Assembly: GCA_964006375.1 (NCBI GenBank)
Contig: OZ023269.1
Span: 1,488,001-1,552,000 of the forward strand
Source: Tillus elongatus
Lineage: Eukaryota; Arthropoda; Insecta; Coleoptera; Cleridae
Reading direction: 5' to 3'
Length of the DNA stretch: 64,000 nt
How positions within the stretch are numbered: the first letter of the stretch is position 1; every line of letters begins with the position of its first letter. This document shows positions 25,001 through 36,567 of this stretch, piece after piece. The notes under the pieces were generated by a model. The model ran no database searches and was not told the DNA's origin. It worked only from the letters and a program-made list of their open reading frames with translations. Position numbers and translations under genes: made by a program.

Positions 25001-26269
25001 TAGATCAGTTGTCTTTTGCGGTCCAGAGCTTTAAACTCGCACAAGATTTAGACAGGGGCGTAAATAACCTTTAAATTTTAAATGGCACCCTATGTTGAGT
25101 GACACCTCATTTTCAAGTTTTCTCAATTCTGCTTACGACAACATACGACTTTTTAAATTTTGTGTTGTATATAACAATAAAATCACCAATTAAAGAATAC
25201 GACAAAATAGCAATGAATGAAAGTATGTTATTTAATTGAACATTCAAATTGTTTTCGTCCAATTCCATCCAACGATCTTCTTTGCTCTACTACCGAACGA
25301 AGATTTCGAAGAATTTCGAAGCATTTCGGGCGTTATCTGACAACATTATTTAACAATTCACTGACGACGCTTGTTAAGTGAGTTTGGTAGTATTACATAA
25401 ATTTTAGACTATATGTTCCCCTTTCCCCTCCCACACACACAGAACCACAAAAGTCTAAGGGTGTTCTGGAAGGCTGCTCAATTGAACGCATGCGTCTTAT
25501 CCTATGAACAGGATGTTGAAAATTGTGTAGAACGATAGGTTTAGTAGATGGCAACATTGTGTGACCATATGTGAAAAAGGCCACACATGAAGAAAACATC
25601 TGTAGCGTAGGGTAGATAAGTTTTAGTTTTAAGGAAAGACAGAAGTTAGTTGTGAACGAGATTTAAACGCATAAAGACACAGCTCGAACGCACGTTTACT
25701 GATAGAACTTAAAATTATTAACGTAAATACGATATAGGTGGTAGTTATTATTCAATCGTGTATTCTTCTGGAACCAAACACCTCTTCTGCCAAACCATTG
25801 TTGTTTTTCAATACCACCACAATCGTCGGGTAGATATGCGTTTCCAGTAGATCCAGAGACATGTTTCCATGCAGATTTCCCGTAGAAAGAAAGGCCCTAT
25901 GAGGTGGTTTTTGTGTTTTTTCAGGTTTTTCCAAAAATATATCTGAGGTAGTGGTGTATTTAAACGGCATATACTACGCTATTTACTCAAAAAAAAAAAA
26001 AAAAAAACTCAAATGTAACACGTTTTTTATGTTTTGTCTAACTTGATTATATCTAAATGACGGCAGTTCTTTCAAAAAATATGTGCCAATAAAATTCAAT
26101 CACAAAATAAAATGTGTGCCAACGGAAGTTGATTTGTTACTAGCGACATTGTCCACGAAGATTAAGTTAATATAATGCATTTGGAAATTCAGAAGACAAG
26201 CCGGGACTTTTGTTTTAGGATAAACAAATAGATGTTTATATTTTTAAGAAAGTTTTATTTTTTTACCTG
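25001..26269. other. No recognisable gene; A-tract
   Basis: A run of 19 A at about 25989-26007 is notable. Open frames of 68-72 codons (25393-25599, 25752-25970, both minus) have no recognisable domain. Confidence 0.45.
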
Positions 26270-27125
26270 GATTTCAGTATAAGAAAGTTATTATAAAGAA
26301 AAATAAATTGGGGTTTTCCTCAAAACGTCAAAGTTGCGATTTAAAACGTCAAAATTGACAACATTTACGTAAATAACTTGAACTTAAATATGGGCTATGG
26401 AAATCAAATGTCTCAAAAAATATGTTTTACAAACCCTGAAAGTCTTGGTTTCAACCGTCATTGTCCTTGATTTTACTACAATATTTCTAGAAAATTCATT
26501 TCAAATATACCCTTTCTCTGATGCTTGGCAGTAGCCTTAGCTATAGAGTTTATCGTTTAATGGTATATATATTTTGTCAAATTTTCGTAAAAAATCAATA
26601 AAGCTCAATATATCCGTTATTATACAAAATATAAAAAAATGTAACATTAATTATGGGGTGTCTTAAGCTACATTTAAAAAAATATTTCTACAATCACAGG
26701 CTGGCCCATAAGTCGTTGGTGATACAAATTATCTTTTTTTTTTATCAAACACGCCTTATGTTATTGCATTTTTGCATTTTTCATCGAAGTATAATGCATG
26801 TTTGTACGAAAAGAAATTCTGGATGCAGCAAGTGCGTTATGGTAGCGAATTTTTATCAAATCCTTCATATTTGAATAGCTCAATTTGCTATTAACCTATA
26901 AGATTTACCAAGAAACGAGTTTTTTCGGGAACACTTTAAGTTTACTTCCGAAATTTTTGTACATTTTCAAACAATAAGGTTATTTTGATAAAATATGGCA
27001 AATTGTTTTTACTATATAGGTTATACTGGTAACCAAATTTGATTTCTGCTTTCTTAAAAAAACACACACATATTAAAAATATTTTATGAAAATTCACTAC
27101 CATAACGCACTTGCTGCGTCCAGGC
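26270..27125 (+). mobile_element. Family A right part with MITE-like end
   Basis: Collinear with 4408-5286 of the reference copy (TTTTCCTCAAAACGTCAAAG, TATGGGCTATGGAAA, CTCTGATGCTTGGCAGTAGC, CTGGCCCATAAGTCGTTGG). It ends with a ~304-bp unit (26819-27122) having inverted tips. Left end and (TA)n are absent. Confidence 0.75.
26819..27122 (+). mobile_element. MITE-like unit, well preserved
   Basis: The left tip CTGGATGCAGCAAGTGCGTT and right tip ACGCACTTGCTGCGTCCAG are inverted copies, continuing inward as ATGGTAGCGAATTTT and AAAATTCACTACCAT. This is the clearest example of the inverted tip; the outer end CTGGA/TCCAG is symmetrical. Confidence 0.75.
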
Positions 27126-28287
27126 TTTTTCTCTTTAACAGAAACACATAATACGAAAGTTGTAAATGGTAATTGAATTTTAAAATCTACATTATTTTAC
27201 TTAACTAAATCAGCTGTGCTAATAAATAGACAGGCGGCAAATAGCGGTCCACTATGTATAAACCGAAATCCAATTTCATCGGTAAAATACACACTCAAAG
27301 GTTTTTCAGTGGTTTGTTCTCATATCAGGCCGAGATTGGATCTGACATTGTTTCACACACACATTTGTCTATAGGGTATTAGCTTTTAGGTTATTAGCAT
27401 ATACTCGTATATGCATGTCTTCCATAAAGAATATTGCAAGCTCAAAGCCCAAAGCTTTTCACGTTGTCAAAGCAACGCGTTACCCAGTGTGTAGAGTGGC
27501 TCAAAGAACAACGGCTAATTAAGTTTTTCTGGATGAAATGCAGTTACTTACAAATGGACGAACGAAAGAACGAAAGAGCGAATTGAAACAATGACTAAGT
27601 CTGAATAATTAAATGCTATCGATGTAATCCCACCTGGGACATAGGCTAAGTAGGCCGAATTAGCCTTAATAGAGAAGTTGAACCTTTCGGGTAAAATGAA
27701 AGGTATTCCATATCGGCCACTTCAAACTACATTAAACAATTCTGTATTCATCCTTTTAGAAATAAACGCAATTAGTGATACGTAGAGATTAAAGTAATGA
27801 ATTTCGACGCTCTTTGGTGCTAGGATGTAATTAACAAGCAACAGAAAACCGAAAATTCTCCATTTCTTGTTGATTCGCGCCCAATTAGTGTTTTGTCTAC
27901 GCTTTCAAAACTCTTCATAATCTTATTAATTCTGTTTGCACGATTGTGAAAATACAGTCACAAATTAACCACAGTTACATCTTCTTGACATTCTGGGATT
28001 GGGAAGGCTCACATTGGACGTTAGCTTCCATAAAATGTAATGTTGTTTTCAATGTTTAGTTTCCTGCATTGTCAGCAGTTTAGATTTTTAAGAGCGTCAC
28101 CAGTATCAAATTGTTTGAACTTTACCTGGGATACTCCTTACTGCTTTCCCGTCTTCGGAATACATAATTTGTTCTGGCAAGATGCCATTTCTCCTGTAAA
28201 ATATATCTGTCGTTCTTGTTGAGCGCATCGTGATCTATTCTAACTCGGCTAGTTTTTGACCAGCTTAAAACAGTTTAATAATTAAAT
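27126..28287. other. No recognisable feature
   Basis: Single-copy-looking AT-rich DNA. A 60-codon open frame (28040-28222) has no recognisable domain. Confidence 0.45.
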
Positions 28288-28854
28288 AGTCTGCACGCAG
28301 CCAGTGCGTTATGGTAGTGAATTTTCATTAAAATGTCTTTAATAACAAATATATCTTTTTTAATGGAAGCAGGCATCTAATTTGGTTACCAGTATAACCT
28401 ATATAGTAGAAACAATGTACCATATTTCATGAAAATACCTTTATTGTTTGAAAAGGTACAAAAATTTTCCGAAAATAAACTTAAAGGGTCTGGGAAAAAA
28501 ATTGGTCCGATTTTTCTGGCCAACGAAGCTCTTTAAGTGTTTTACCCACCTACCAAGATATAATTATTCCCATAAATTTTTAAGCGAAACTTACGAACAA
28601 AAAATTGCATGAAAATTTGCAAACAATTTTCCCACGAAAATCCGAAAATTTTCTTTTGCAATAACTTATTAAACATTTATTATTTGTTATCAGAAGTTCA
28701 CAAAAATATTACAACAATGATCTCTACGGAAAAAAAATCTGCAAAAACTTTCCATAAAAATTTGTAATAGATAAAATTCAAATTATTTACCTATTATTTA
28801 ATTAAGATTAAAAATGCAGGATTTTTTAACTTTTCACGGATATTTTAACCGGTG
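28288..28854 (-). mobile_element. Family A right half, reverse orientation
   Basis: Starts with a reversed tip (CGCAGCCAGTGCGTTATGG, then TAGTGAATTTTCATT) and continues with GGTTACCAGTATAACC, CAATGTACCATATTTCATG and CTACCAAGATATAATTATT, the reverse of the right half seen at 10021-10366. Confidence 0.65.
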
Positions 28855-29175
28855 AATGCAGCAAGTGCGTTATGGTAGTTAATTTTCAAGAAATGATCTG
28901 GCACAAAATATTTTATTATAACTTTTGTTTGTTGTAACATAGAAATCTTAATTTTGGTGTATAGTTTACTTTTTATATCGTAAACCTACCTACCAAATTT
29001 GGTTATCATAGCTTTTTTATTTTATGAGATGAAAAATTTTTTCTAGTGAAAACTCAAAATTTTCCCAGAAAACCTTGTCCGATTTTCCTGACTCACGAAA
29101 TTGTCTAAGCCATTTACCAAAGAAAGGTACGTGCCAAATTTTATCAAAATTGGCCCATTATTAACAAAGTAACAA
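28855..29175 (-). mobile_element. Second reversed family A copy
   Basis: A new reversed tip (GCAGCAAGTGCGTTATGG, 28860-28877) starts inside or next to the previous copy. The following sequence (ACCAAATTTGGTTATC, AACTCAAAATTTTCCC, CAAAATTGGCCCATTATT) is the reverse of the early body, giving a short copy. Confidence 0.6.
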
Positions 29176-29185
29176 AGAACTCGCT

Positions 29186-29330
29186 TTTAGTGGATTCTCT
29201 TAAAAACATTCAGGAAGAGATCCTGGCTTTTGAATTTTGAAAACATTTCTCCAAATGAGCGCAATCCTAAAACCCATATCCGGGGTCGGTTTCAATTTTT
29301 ATATTTATCTATCTATATATTTATCCTAAA
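29186..29330 (+). mobile_element. Family A left end
   Basis: TTTTAGTGGATTCTC, GGAAGAGATCCTGGC, CAAATGAGCGCAATCC, CATATCCGGGGTCGG, then a short TATC/TATA stretch instead of a long tract. Confidence 0.6.
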
Positions 29331-29801
29331 TCTGTGTTTGAGCCGTCATTTTTCTTGATTTCGTTAAAATATGGGAAAAAAATCAATTTTAAACAAAAAT
29401 TGTATGGTGTAAATAATTAGGACGTTATAAAATTAATATACAAGAGTATATACCTGTTAGTACAGAAATATGTCATGCCGCAAACGGCCGAGAGGTAGAG
29501 GAAGCGATGTGATTTAATAATGGACTCCTATAACACGCGTTCTAATCTCAGTTTTTATATTATTTTACCGTTATCTGATCAGATCGTGTAATTCCGATTA
29601 ATTTTTTAGCAAATTTTTGTATGACAAATTCAATTGGGACGAGATGAAAACTTTAAGACTTAATTCAATTTATATAGCACATCTGGTTGTTTATTATTGC
29701 CCTAACTTAATGGAACAGTTCCATACTTAATACCACCGTAGACTTTTCCCGTAGCTTCACAAGTGCTTGTTCTTTTCTGGAACCGCTTTAAATTTTTACT
29801 G
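29331..29801. other. No recognisable feature
   Basis: A short piece at 29335-29400 resembles family A body. Otherwise nothing was recognised. Confidence 0.45.
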
Positions 29802-30117
29802 GATGCAGAAAGTGCATTATGGTAGCGAATTTTCATGAAAGTTTCAAATTTCAATAGCTCAATTTGCTAATAACCTAACGTTTGTTGGCCAGGAACCAGT
29901 TTCTTTGGGAACATTTTCAATTTATTTTCGGAAAATCTTTGTACATTTTCAAACAATCAAGTCATTTTGATGAAATATGGTATATTGTTTCTTTTATATA
30001 GGTTATACTGGTAACCAAATTTCATGCCTGCTTTCTTAAATAGAAAAGACATATTTCTTATTAAAATATTTTTATGAAAATTCACAACCATACCGCACTT
30101 GCTGCGTCCAGACTTTT
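29802..30117 (+). mobile_element. MITE-like unit with inverted hairpin tips
   Basis: The left tip TGGATGCAGAAAGTGCATTA and right tip CCGCACTTGCTGCGTCCA are inverted. The interior matches the other units (CTCAATTTGCTAATAACC, GATGAAATATGGTATATTG, GGTTATACTGGTAACCAAAT). It lies alone, without the upstream family A body, which supports independent mobility of this ~310-bp unit. Confidence 0.75.
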
Positions 30118-30159
30118 CTTTTAATGTCCGTATTAGAGGCAGTTGGATTGCCCTCCTAA

Positions 30160-30160
<1 letters not shown>

Positions 30161-30246
<86 letters not shown>
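30161..30246. repeat. (TA)n microsatellite
   Basis: About 86 bp of alternating TA, 44 bp downstream of the MITE-like unit. Confidence 0.97.
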
Positions 30247-30251
<5 letters not shown>

Positions 30252-30479
30252 ATTGGTGATTTTTTGCAAATTTTTTTTTGTATAGCGTGTAAAAAGGTCA
30301 CGAATTTTCCTACAATTTTTGTTTGTAAGTTTTCCTAGAAATGTTTTAAAATTATTGTTCGTAGAAAAGAGCTTAGTTAATTTTCGCGCCAAATTTTGTT
30401 TGTGAATTTTTATGGAAAATGTTTTTTGGAATTTTTTTATAATAAAAATATTTTGACTGAACTTTAGATCTTGACCTAA
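30247..30479. other. AT-rich spacer
   Basis: Contains AATTTTC-rich, irregular repeats similar to those at 31380-31730. No gene. Confidence 0.4.
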
Positions 30480-31070
30480 ATACACACGTTCACGTCTCTA
30501 ACTTAAAAACAGATGACTTTAATACAACCTACCCAACCTTATTTCACCGAAATAGAATTAGAATTTAAGGATAAGAAGTGTCCCATGTGTTAACTTAGGT
30601 CACGGTCTATTTGTTTGCCAATTTTTGTCTAAATACGTTCAGCTTTTTATGCGTGATTGAGTAACAAAACATACGAACATCTCGTACGATTTTTCGTCCC
30701 TCATTTTACACCCTCGATGATTGATTTTCTAACAATTCTGGTAGTTATTTTATTATTTAGAAGTCGTAACCTAAGTACCGATATTCACGTCTCTAACTTC
30801 AAAAATAGGACCTTTACACAACTTTCCAACCCCTATTGCATCCCCTTAGGGGTCGAGTTTCAGGATAAAAGTAGTATGTGTTAACTGTGGTCATGGTAGA
30901 TTCGTTTGCTAAATTTTATCCATCCAGCCGTTCATATGTGATTGAGTAACAAATTACATACAACTTATACAAACTTCCATCCCTTACTTTACACCCTTGG
31001 TGGTTGAATTTATGTAAATGCGGATACAGTATTTTATTATTTAGAACTTTAAACTACATACTTATTCCTG
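30480..31070 (+). repeat. Two tandem ~295-bp repeats
   Basis: CACGTCTCTAACTT occurs at about 30491 and 30786, and each unit ends with GTGATTGAGTAACAAA, CATTTTACACCCTCG-like and TTATTTTATTATTTAGAA. The GATTGAGTAACAAA stretch resembles the 3' non-coding ends of insect mobile elements, but that is from general familiarity, not a search. Confidence 0.65.
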
Positions 31071-32120
31071 AATCTCCGTAGAAAATGATTGCTTTATTAA
31101 CTTTTCTTTACAATTTTTATTTAGTTTAAATACTAGATCATAGATTATATGATGTATAACTTATTTCTTCTCTAGCAAATTTTGGCAGAAAACATTTCAC
31201 CTGTGATGAGACTAGGGGACTAGGACTGTGTTTTCCTAGTAACTTTAATAATAGATCAGGTTAAATCTTTTTTTTTGCGAAGTATATGAAATTCATGAAT
31301 TTTTGACAATGATAAAATAAGGATATTAAGAGTTTGTATTCCTTGTAACTTTAACAACATATCAGATTAAATAATTCTTAAATTAATTTTGTTGGTGAAT
31401 TTTCGTCGACTTTTTTGCGAAACATTTTTCAATGTAAACTTATTGGTAAATTTTTATCGATTTTTTTTAAAGCATGTGAGAAATATTATTTCAAATAAAT
31501 GTCGCTAATAATGAGATTTGGATATTAAAACTTTATATTCCTTGTAACTTTAATAACAGATGATCATATTATAATGTTTAAATCAATTTTGTTTTAAAGG
31601 GTTTTTGTGTAGAAAAATACTCACCGAATTGTTGTAAAAAAAATTGTTGAGTTTTTCTAGAAATGTTTTTGAATTAATCATCGCAGAAAAAGATTTAGTT
31701 AATATTCGGGCAAAATTTTGTTCGTAAATTTTCATGGAATATGTTATTGATTCCTATAGTAACAGGTTTTCAGTGGATTTTCGGAAAAAACTTTTACCTA
31801 GTTAGTTTTTATTTAAAAAAATTTTTTAGCAAATTTTCGCAAAATGGGTTTTTTTCGCTTTTGGGTAGATCGGGACATCAGTTTTTTTTAACTGAGCTCA
31901 AATTATGGTCCCAGAATTTATATCCATACGCACAGCGCCTTCTGTAAATATAAGAATCTAACCTCGTAAAACTTGAATCAAGCACTATTTTTTTTCATTT
32001 ATACATGATGCTTAACGAGAGCACGAGTTTATGTATAAAAAATCCAAGTTTATTTCTTATATTTATCCTATTGTATTTGATAACTGTTTATCTTTTTTTA
32101 TATAATCGATAATAAATAAT
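31071..32120. repeat. Diverged ~140-290-bp repeats
   Basis: Three related stretches (about 31200-31275, 31320-31420, 31510-31600) share TTCCTTGTAACTTTAA, an AACAGATCAGATTAAA-like part and AATTTTGTTGGTGAATTTT-like ends. The spacing is irregular. The 68-codon frame at 31741-31947 is not supported as a gene. Confidence 0.5.
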
Positions 32121-32790
32121 AATTAGAAAAACTCTCAGTTATTTCCTGAGATATTGGAAAAGTTAAGTATCTAAATGTTTAGAAACTTATATCAATTTAT
32201 TAACATGTCAAAAAATTTATTTCAGATAGCAAAAAATTAGCATTTCTTTAATAAAACTAAACAACACTACGATAAAATATTTACTTTTTCAAAATAACAT
32301 TTTTTAAACGTTTTTTTAGAATCACTACCATAACGCACTTGCTAGGTCCAGAAACGGTTCTTTATTCCGAATAATTAGAAAAACTCAAGAGTTTTTCAGT
32401 TTGCTAAGATATTGAAAGAACAAACTACTGAAATATTTTAAAACTTATATAAATTTAGTAATATTAAAAAAATATATATTTCAAAAAGCAAAGAATTAGT
32501 ATTGCTTTAATTAAATTAAACAACACTACGATAATATATTTACTTTTCAGAATAATTTTTTCAATAAAATCGTTTTTGTTAAAATCACTACCATAACGCA
32601 TTTGTTACGTCCGAACATTTTTCTTTATTCAGAAACATTAGAAAAACTGTCACTTAACTGGTTTGCTAGGATATAAGAAAAATATTTTATTAAGGTTTAA
32701 AAAAAATATCCCAAAAAGCAAAGAATCAATATTTTTTTAATACAATTAAACAAAACTGTATAATAAATAATTTACTTTTTGTGAAAAAAA
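32121..32790 (+). repeat. Three tandem ~257-bp units ending in family tips
   Basis: Units start near 32121, 32380 and 32636 with ATTAGAAAAACT, then AGATATTG, AAAAAGCAAAGAATTAG and AAACAACACTACGATAA. The first two end with a tip (AATCACTACCATAACGC, then a mutated hairpin). The third lacks the tip. So the family tip has been carried along in a tandem amplification. Confidence 0.65.
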
Positions 32791-34000
32791 CAGGTGCAAT
32801 GCAGTTTTTTACGGTTTTTTTCTATAAAAGTAAATAAAATTCAGTAGATGCAGAAAATGCCTAGAAGTTTTGAAATATTTTTTATACTGAAAATTATCAT
32901 TGTTACAACATACAGTTACCATTTTCAGCGAAACATGCAAATTCTTTAATTTTAGGGTCAGTTAAATGTCTGCTCTCACATGTGACACATTTTTGTTTAA
33001 ATAATAAAAACAAAATAAAGGAAAAATTTTATTCCAATTTATATTGCTTTGCTATTTCAATTATTTTAAATCATAACTTAAATTTATATTGCTTCATTGT
33101 TAATATTCTTACACTTTAGTAGGGTTAAATCCAAATAAACTTTGTTTCAGAAGTTATGAAGATTTTAAAACTTTTGCCTCTTGTGTCTTAAAGGAGTTAT
33201 TTATTTTATTTAAAATATGCAATTTTATTCTTAAAATCATGGATTTATACGGCTAAAGTTGTGAGACTAGCCTCGTTATAGAGACAGCAGGACTTCAGAG
33301 AACTTTTTAAATTGCATGAAGTTAAAAAGAAACAGCTGAGGTAATATGTACTTTCAAAGAAGATAAGATTAACACTTACCCAATTTCTACGAGGGATTTA
33401 CAGCGTAGAAAACTTTTATGCGAACATTTTATCAAAGAGAAAATTCGTGGAAATAGATCAGACGTCGTGTAAATAAGTTGGAAACACGTGGTCAATACGC
33501 TCGTGTGTAATCTGCATGAAAGCTTGCGTGCTTTCACGCCGCAAGCTCGCGAAAGACTGGCGCTGTAGTCGAAGCGAGCTTTCCCATCGGTGGGGGTAAC
33601 GCCTTTCGTCTTTCCCAACTTGCCAACTGGTCACTGTGACACATATCACGTGAATATATCCCTTTTTGTCCATTGTAAAGTACTACAAAGCTTTTTCTTT
33701 ATGTCACAACTTTACACGCTCAAAAAACTAACTTCCATAATTTATTGTTTGAATATTTGTCTGAAATTGGGAGTCGGAGTTTTAAAATGGACAGCCTAAA
33801 ATATATAATGGTAAGTTTCGAAATAATTTAGATGATCATTTACTTCCAAACTTCCCTGAAATCTTTCCCAAGAAAATCTCTTTCCACTTTAAACTTTAGA
33901 GATGCTTAGGCTTGTGCCTTCGCGTATCAATTATAAGGACAAAGAACCACTTCTTAAAATTAGAGTGAAATGAAAAGAAAACACCAATCTTATTTTCTTC
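32791..34000. other. No recognisable gene
   Basis: A GC-richer patch at 33480-33640 shows open frames on both strands (up to 80 codons on minus, 33376-33618) without a recognisable domain. Confidence 0.45.
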
Positions 34001-34101
<101 letters not shown>

Positions 34102-34249
34102 AAGGAGTACAGTTAAAATTAAAAGGATTGTGAAGATTGCTTTGTCAGATCATCTTAAGCTATTTGAAAAGTGTTACAACTGTAGATAGAACAATTGGTG
34201 GAGGCGCCGTTAAAATGTCTAATTTTTCATCTGCAATAAATTAATATTC

Positions 34250-34620
34250 CTTATAAGTACACTTGGAGAACCCAAATCACCACAACACATTTTAAAAGAC
34301 CTGACGATCGTTTCACTAACCAAGTTAGCGTCATCAGAGGATGAAACATTCTAAATACTTAAAAAACTAACATCAACTTATATACCGGATCTCAGGTAAA
34401 GAGATTGTACTGAGATGAGACGATAGTCGTAGGCAAATTCCACAGTGTATTGTACTTTTATCGCCGGACAAGATCTTTGTGCTATCCCTACTGCTTTATC
34501 TAAAAAGTGTCCATCTGTAATAGTTTTGAAGTTTCAAGGACAGCTAAATTAACAAGGATTCCTTTGGCGGCAATAACTGTATACTTGTGTTATCGGTAGA
34601 GCGTGCCGAAAACGTGGGAA
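34250..34620 (-). mobile_element. Penelope-like 3' terminal region
   Basis: Downstream (minus sense) of the GIY-YIG frame. Contains the hammerhead at 34300-34340 and shares blocks with 11416-11720 and, in its last ~100 bp, with 9249-9359. This fits the terminal pseudo-LTR of Penelope-like elements, known to carry hammerheads. Confidence 0.75.
34300..34340 (-). ncRNA. Hammerhead ribozyme, PLE type
   Basis: Minus strand in order: CCT (34340-34338), core CTGATGA (34337-34331), one unpaired C, stem II GCTAAC/GTTAGT with a TTG loop, GAAA (34314-34311), stem III ACG/CGT with a two-base loop, cleavage base C (34303), then AGG (34302-34300) closing a 3-bp stem I. All invariant core bases are present. 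A very short stem III and a minimal stem I are typical of PLE hammerheads, which may act as dimers. The extra C next to stem II departs from the canonical fold. Confidence 0.75.
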
Positions 34621-35254
34621 TTTTATTTAGCAAAGCAATCGATCAAGTGACTCGTAATTGGCGCTGGTGAAGTGTTCATACATTTTTTGTTGTAACTATA
34701 TTTCGCAATATATACGCTTTCGAACCCATTTAGCTGTCCTGGTTTTCTAACATTTTTTATTAATTTCAGATTATCTTTATCAACGTATTGATGATTATCC
34801 CAAATATGTCGGGCGACGGCAGACTTATCTGCAGTACCGTAACGTAATTGGGATATGTGTTCTTTGAATCTAGTTCCAATTGAACTTTTTGTTTGTCCGA
34901 CGTATCTAAGATTACAATTATTACAACTTATTTCATAAATTCCGGACGTCGAACAAACAAAAAGATCGATTGGAATTAGATTCAAAGAATACATATCCCA
35001 ATTACGTTACGGTACTGTAGATAAGTCTGCCGTCGCCCGACATATTTGGGATAATAATCATGACGTTGATAAGGATAATCTGAAATTAATAAAAAAAATG
35101 TCAGAAAACCAGGACAGCTAAATGGGTTCGAAAGCGTATATATTGTGAAATATAGTTACAACAAAAAATGTATAAACACTTCACCAGCGACAATTACGAA
35201 TAACTTGATCGATTGCTTTGCTAAATAAAATTCCCACGTTTTCGGCACGTCTCT
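34598..35254. repeat. Inverted duplication of the PLE 3' coding end
   Basis: 34598-34903 and 34946-35254 are inverted copies about 306-309 bp long, separated by a 42-bp loop. Matching outer ends include GTGCCGAAAACGTGGGAATT and its complement near 35240. Inverted, 5'-truncated double copies are a recognised outcome of Penelope-like retrotransposition. Confidence 0.85.
34623..34955 (-). pseudogene. Penelope-like GIY-YIG endonuclease fragment
   Basis: The minus strand reads SGIYEISCNNCNLRYVGQTK, then IGTRFKEHISQLR, KSAVARHIWDNH and ends SHLIDCFAK before a stop at 34623. GIY, the YVG version of YIG, the paired Cys of a CxxC, the Arg and the Glu-His (RFKEH) are the hallmarks of the GIY-YIG nuclease that nicks target DNA in Penelope-like elements. 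The domain is almost entire, but the reverse transcriptase is missing: the frame runs upstream into the inverted copy, so the first dozen codons of the open frame (from 34994) are not native. A second fragment of the same domain (IGIRFKEYISQLRYG onward) reads on the plus strand at 34958-35122 and stops. Confidence 0.85.
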
Positions 35255-36170
35255 ATAAAAATTATTTTAAAAGAGTTTCTTCTTTTATCTCTAAACTTAA
35301 ACAGATGATGTCATCTAAGATCGAAACAGTCCTTGAATCTGTTTCAATTGACAATTCTATTAATTCTGTACTTAGTCGTTCCGTTTATTTTTAATATAAT
35401 ATAAAATATCCCTGGGTATAAGTCGGCGTCAAGTATCAGAAATACTAAGCTTTAGTTAACGTATCTCAGCTGATTTAGTGGTATCGTGGTTGTCTCCTAT
35501 GCAGAAGGTTCAGAGATCGATTCCCGATCGATAAAAGCATCGCTTTTTTGTTTCACTTTGACATTTAAAGAAACAATAGTGTAAAGATTTCACACGTTTT
35601 AAACAAGATCTCATTTTTATTTAAAACGCCTGGATAACTTTGTCATCTGTGAGTCTAAAATTATAATTTTCAGTTTGTTATTGTTGAATTGTTATTAAAA
35701 AAATTCACTAACAGAGAATTTGTTTTTAAAAAGCTTTTTTAGTTGTTGGAAAATCCGGTTTGATTAGGTCGAATAAAACGAAATTTAGGCGATTAATAAG
35801 AAAAAATAACTGCTACGTTTATAATTTGGCAAATACTTTATTTTTATAAATCTGAAATAAGTTTCCTTCTGGAGAAATTTTGTAACTTTAATGAAGTTTC
35901 TTCTTAAGAGACTTACACTATCTATAGATACAGCAAAATTTAATTTTATAGCTCACAGGAAGTTGAGTTTCGGGTATTTCTCTTAAAAGGAGTCGGAACA
36001 CAAGATTTTTTGGTAACAGAAAGATATCGATGGTAACACTTTCGAAATAATTCAACAACGTCAAGGTCTGTGTAAGTTTAAAGTATTAACTTTACTAATA
36101 TGCCATATAATAAAAGTGTATAATTCTTATGAGAATCAACTACTATAACGCACTTACTGCGTCCCAAAAT
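35250..36170 (+). mobile_element. Family B repeat, copy 2
   Basis: Direct duplicate of 2575-3500, starting immediately at the end of the PLE inverted duplication. It contains a clearer tRNA-like segment (35470-35530: TTTAGTGGTATCGTGG, then GATCGATTCCCGATC, a B-box-like run), then AACAATAGTG, GATTAGGTCGAATAAAACG, AAAGATATCGATGGTAACAC and a right tip CTACTATAACGCACTTACTGC (36137-36157). The tRNA-like segment suggests a SINE inside the family or a SINE-derived ancestry. Confidence 0.75.
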
Positions 36171-36194
36171 TTTTCATTTCAACGGAGGCTTGGC

Positions 36195-36567
36195 TGACGC
36201 ATTTTCTCGGTGTGTGTGTGTCTGTTTCTTTAACGTCGGTCTATTTCCGCGACTCTGGCCAATCACCGACGCCAGGGAGAAGTTTCACCTTACTATCCTG
36301 GAAATTTCGCCGAACACCTGCCTTTTCGTAAGGAGGGTAGGGATCTTTGACGTGCTCAACTTCGCATAGACACGAGACCGACGACTTTACGCCCCCTGCG
36401 AATGGCGGAAGGCGCAGACATTCAACTTGCTCAAATACAATACCACAACCTTTGTTGATGTTAACGTTACAGTATGTGCTGAAAAAGTGAAAGGATAACC
36501 CTGGTATCGAAACTAGTACCCTTTAGTTCAGAAGCACACGTTCTTACCACTGAACCACCAAAGTTAT
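36195..36567 (-). mobile_element. tRNA-headed SINE, full-length copy
   Basis: Minus strand: a tRNA-like head at 36567-36495 with an A-box-like TGGTTCAGTGGTAAG and a B-box-like TAGTTTCGATACC, then a body (AACATCAACAAAGGTTGTGG, GGGGGCGTAAAGTCG), then the tail GTAGGGATC-type region, CGGCGAAATTTCCAG, GGTGAAACTTCTCCCTGG, GACGTTAAAGAAAC and an (AC)n run. The A and B boxes would be the internal RNA polymerase III promoter. The body is shared with 36688-36935 and the tail with 22825-22998, which defines the family within this window. Confidence 0.8.

Noticed and set aside
30480..32790. A CRISPR array
   Set aside because: Units are about 250-300 bp, diverged and without short identical repeats and unique spacers; the host is eukaryotic.
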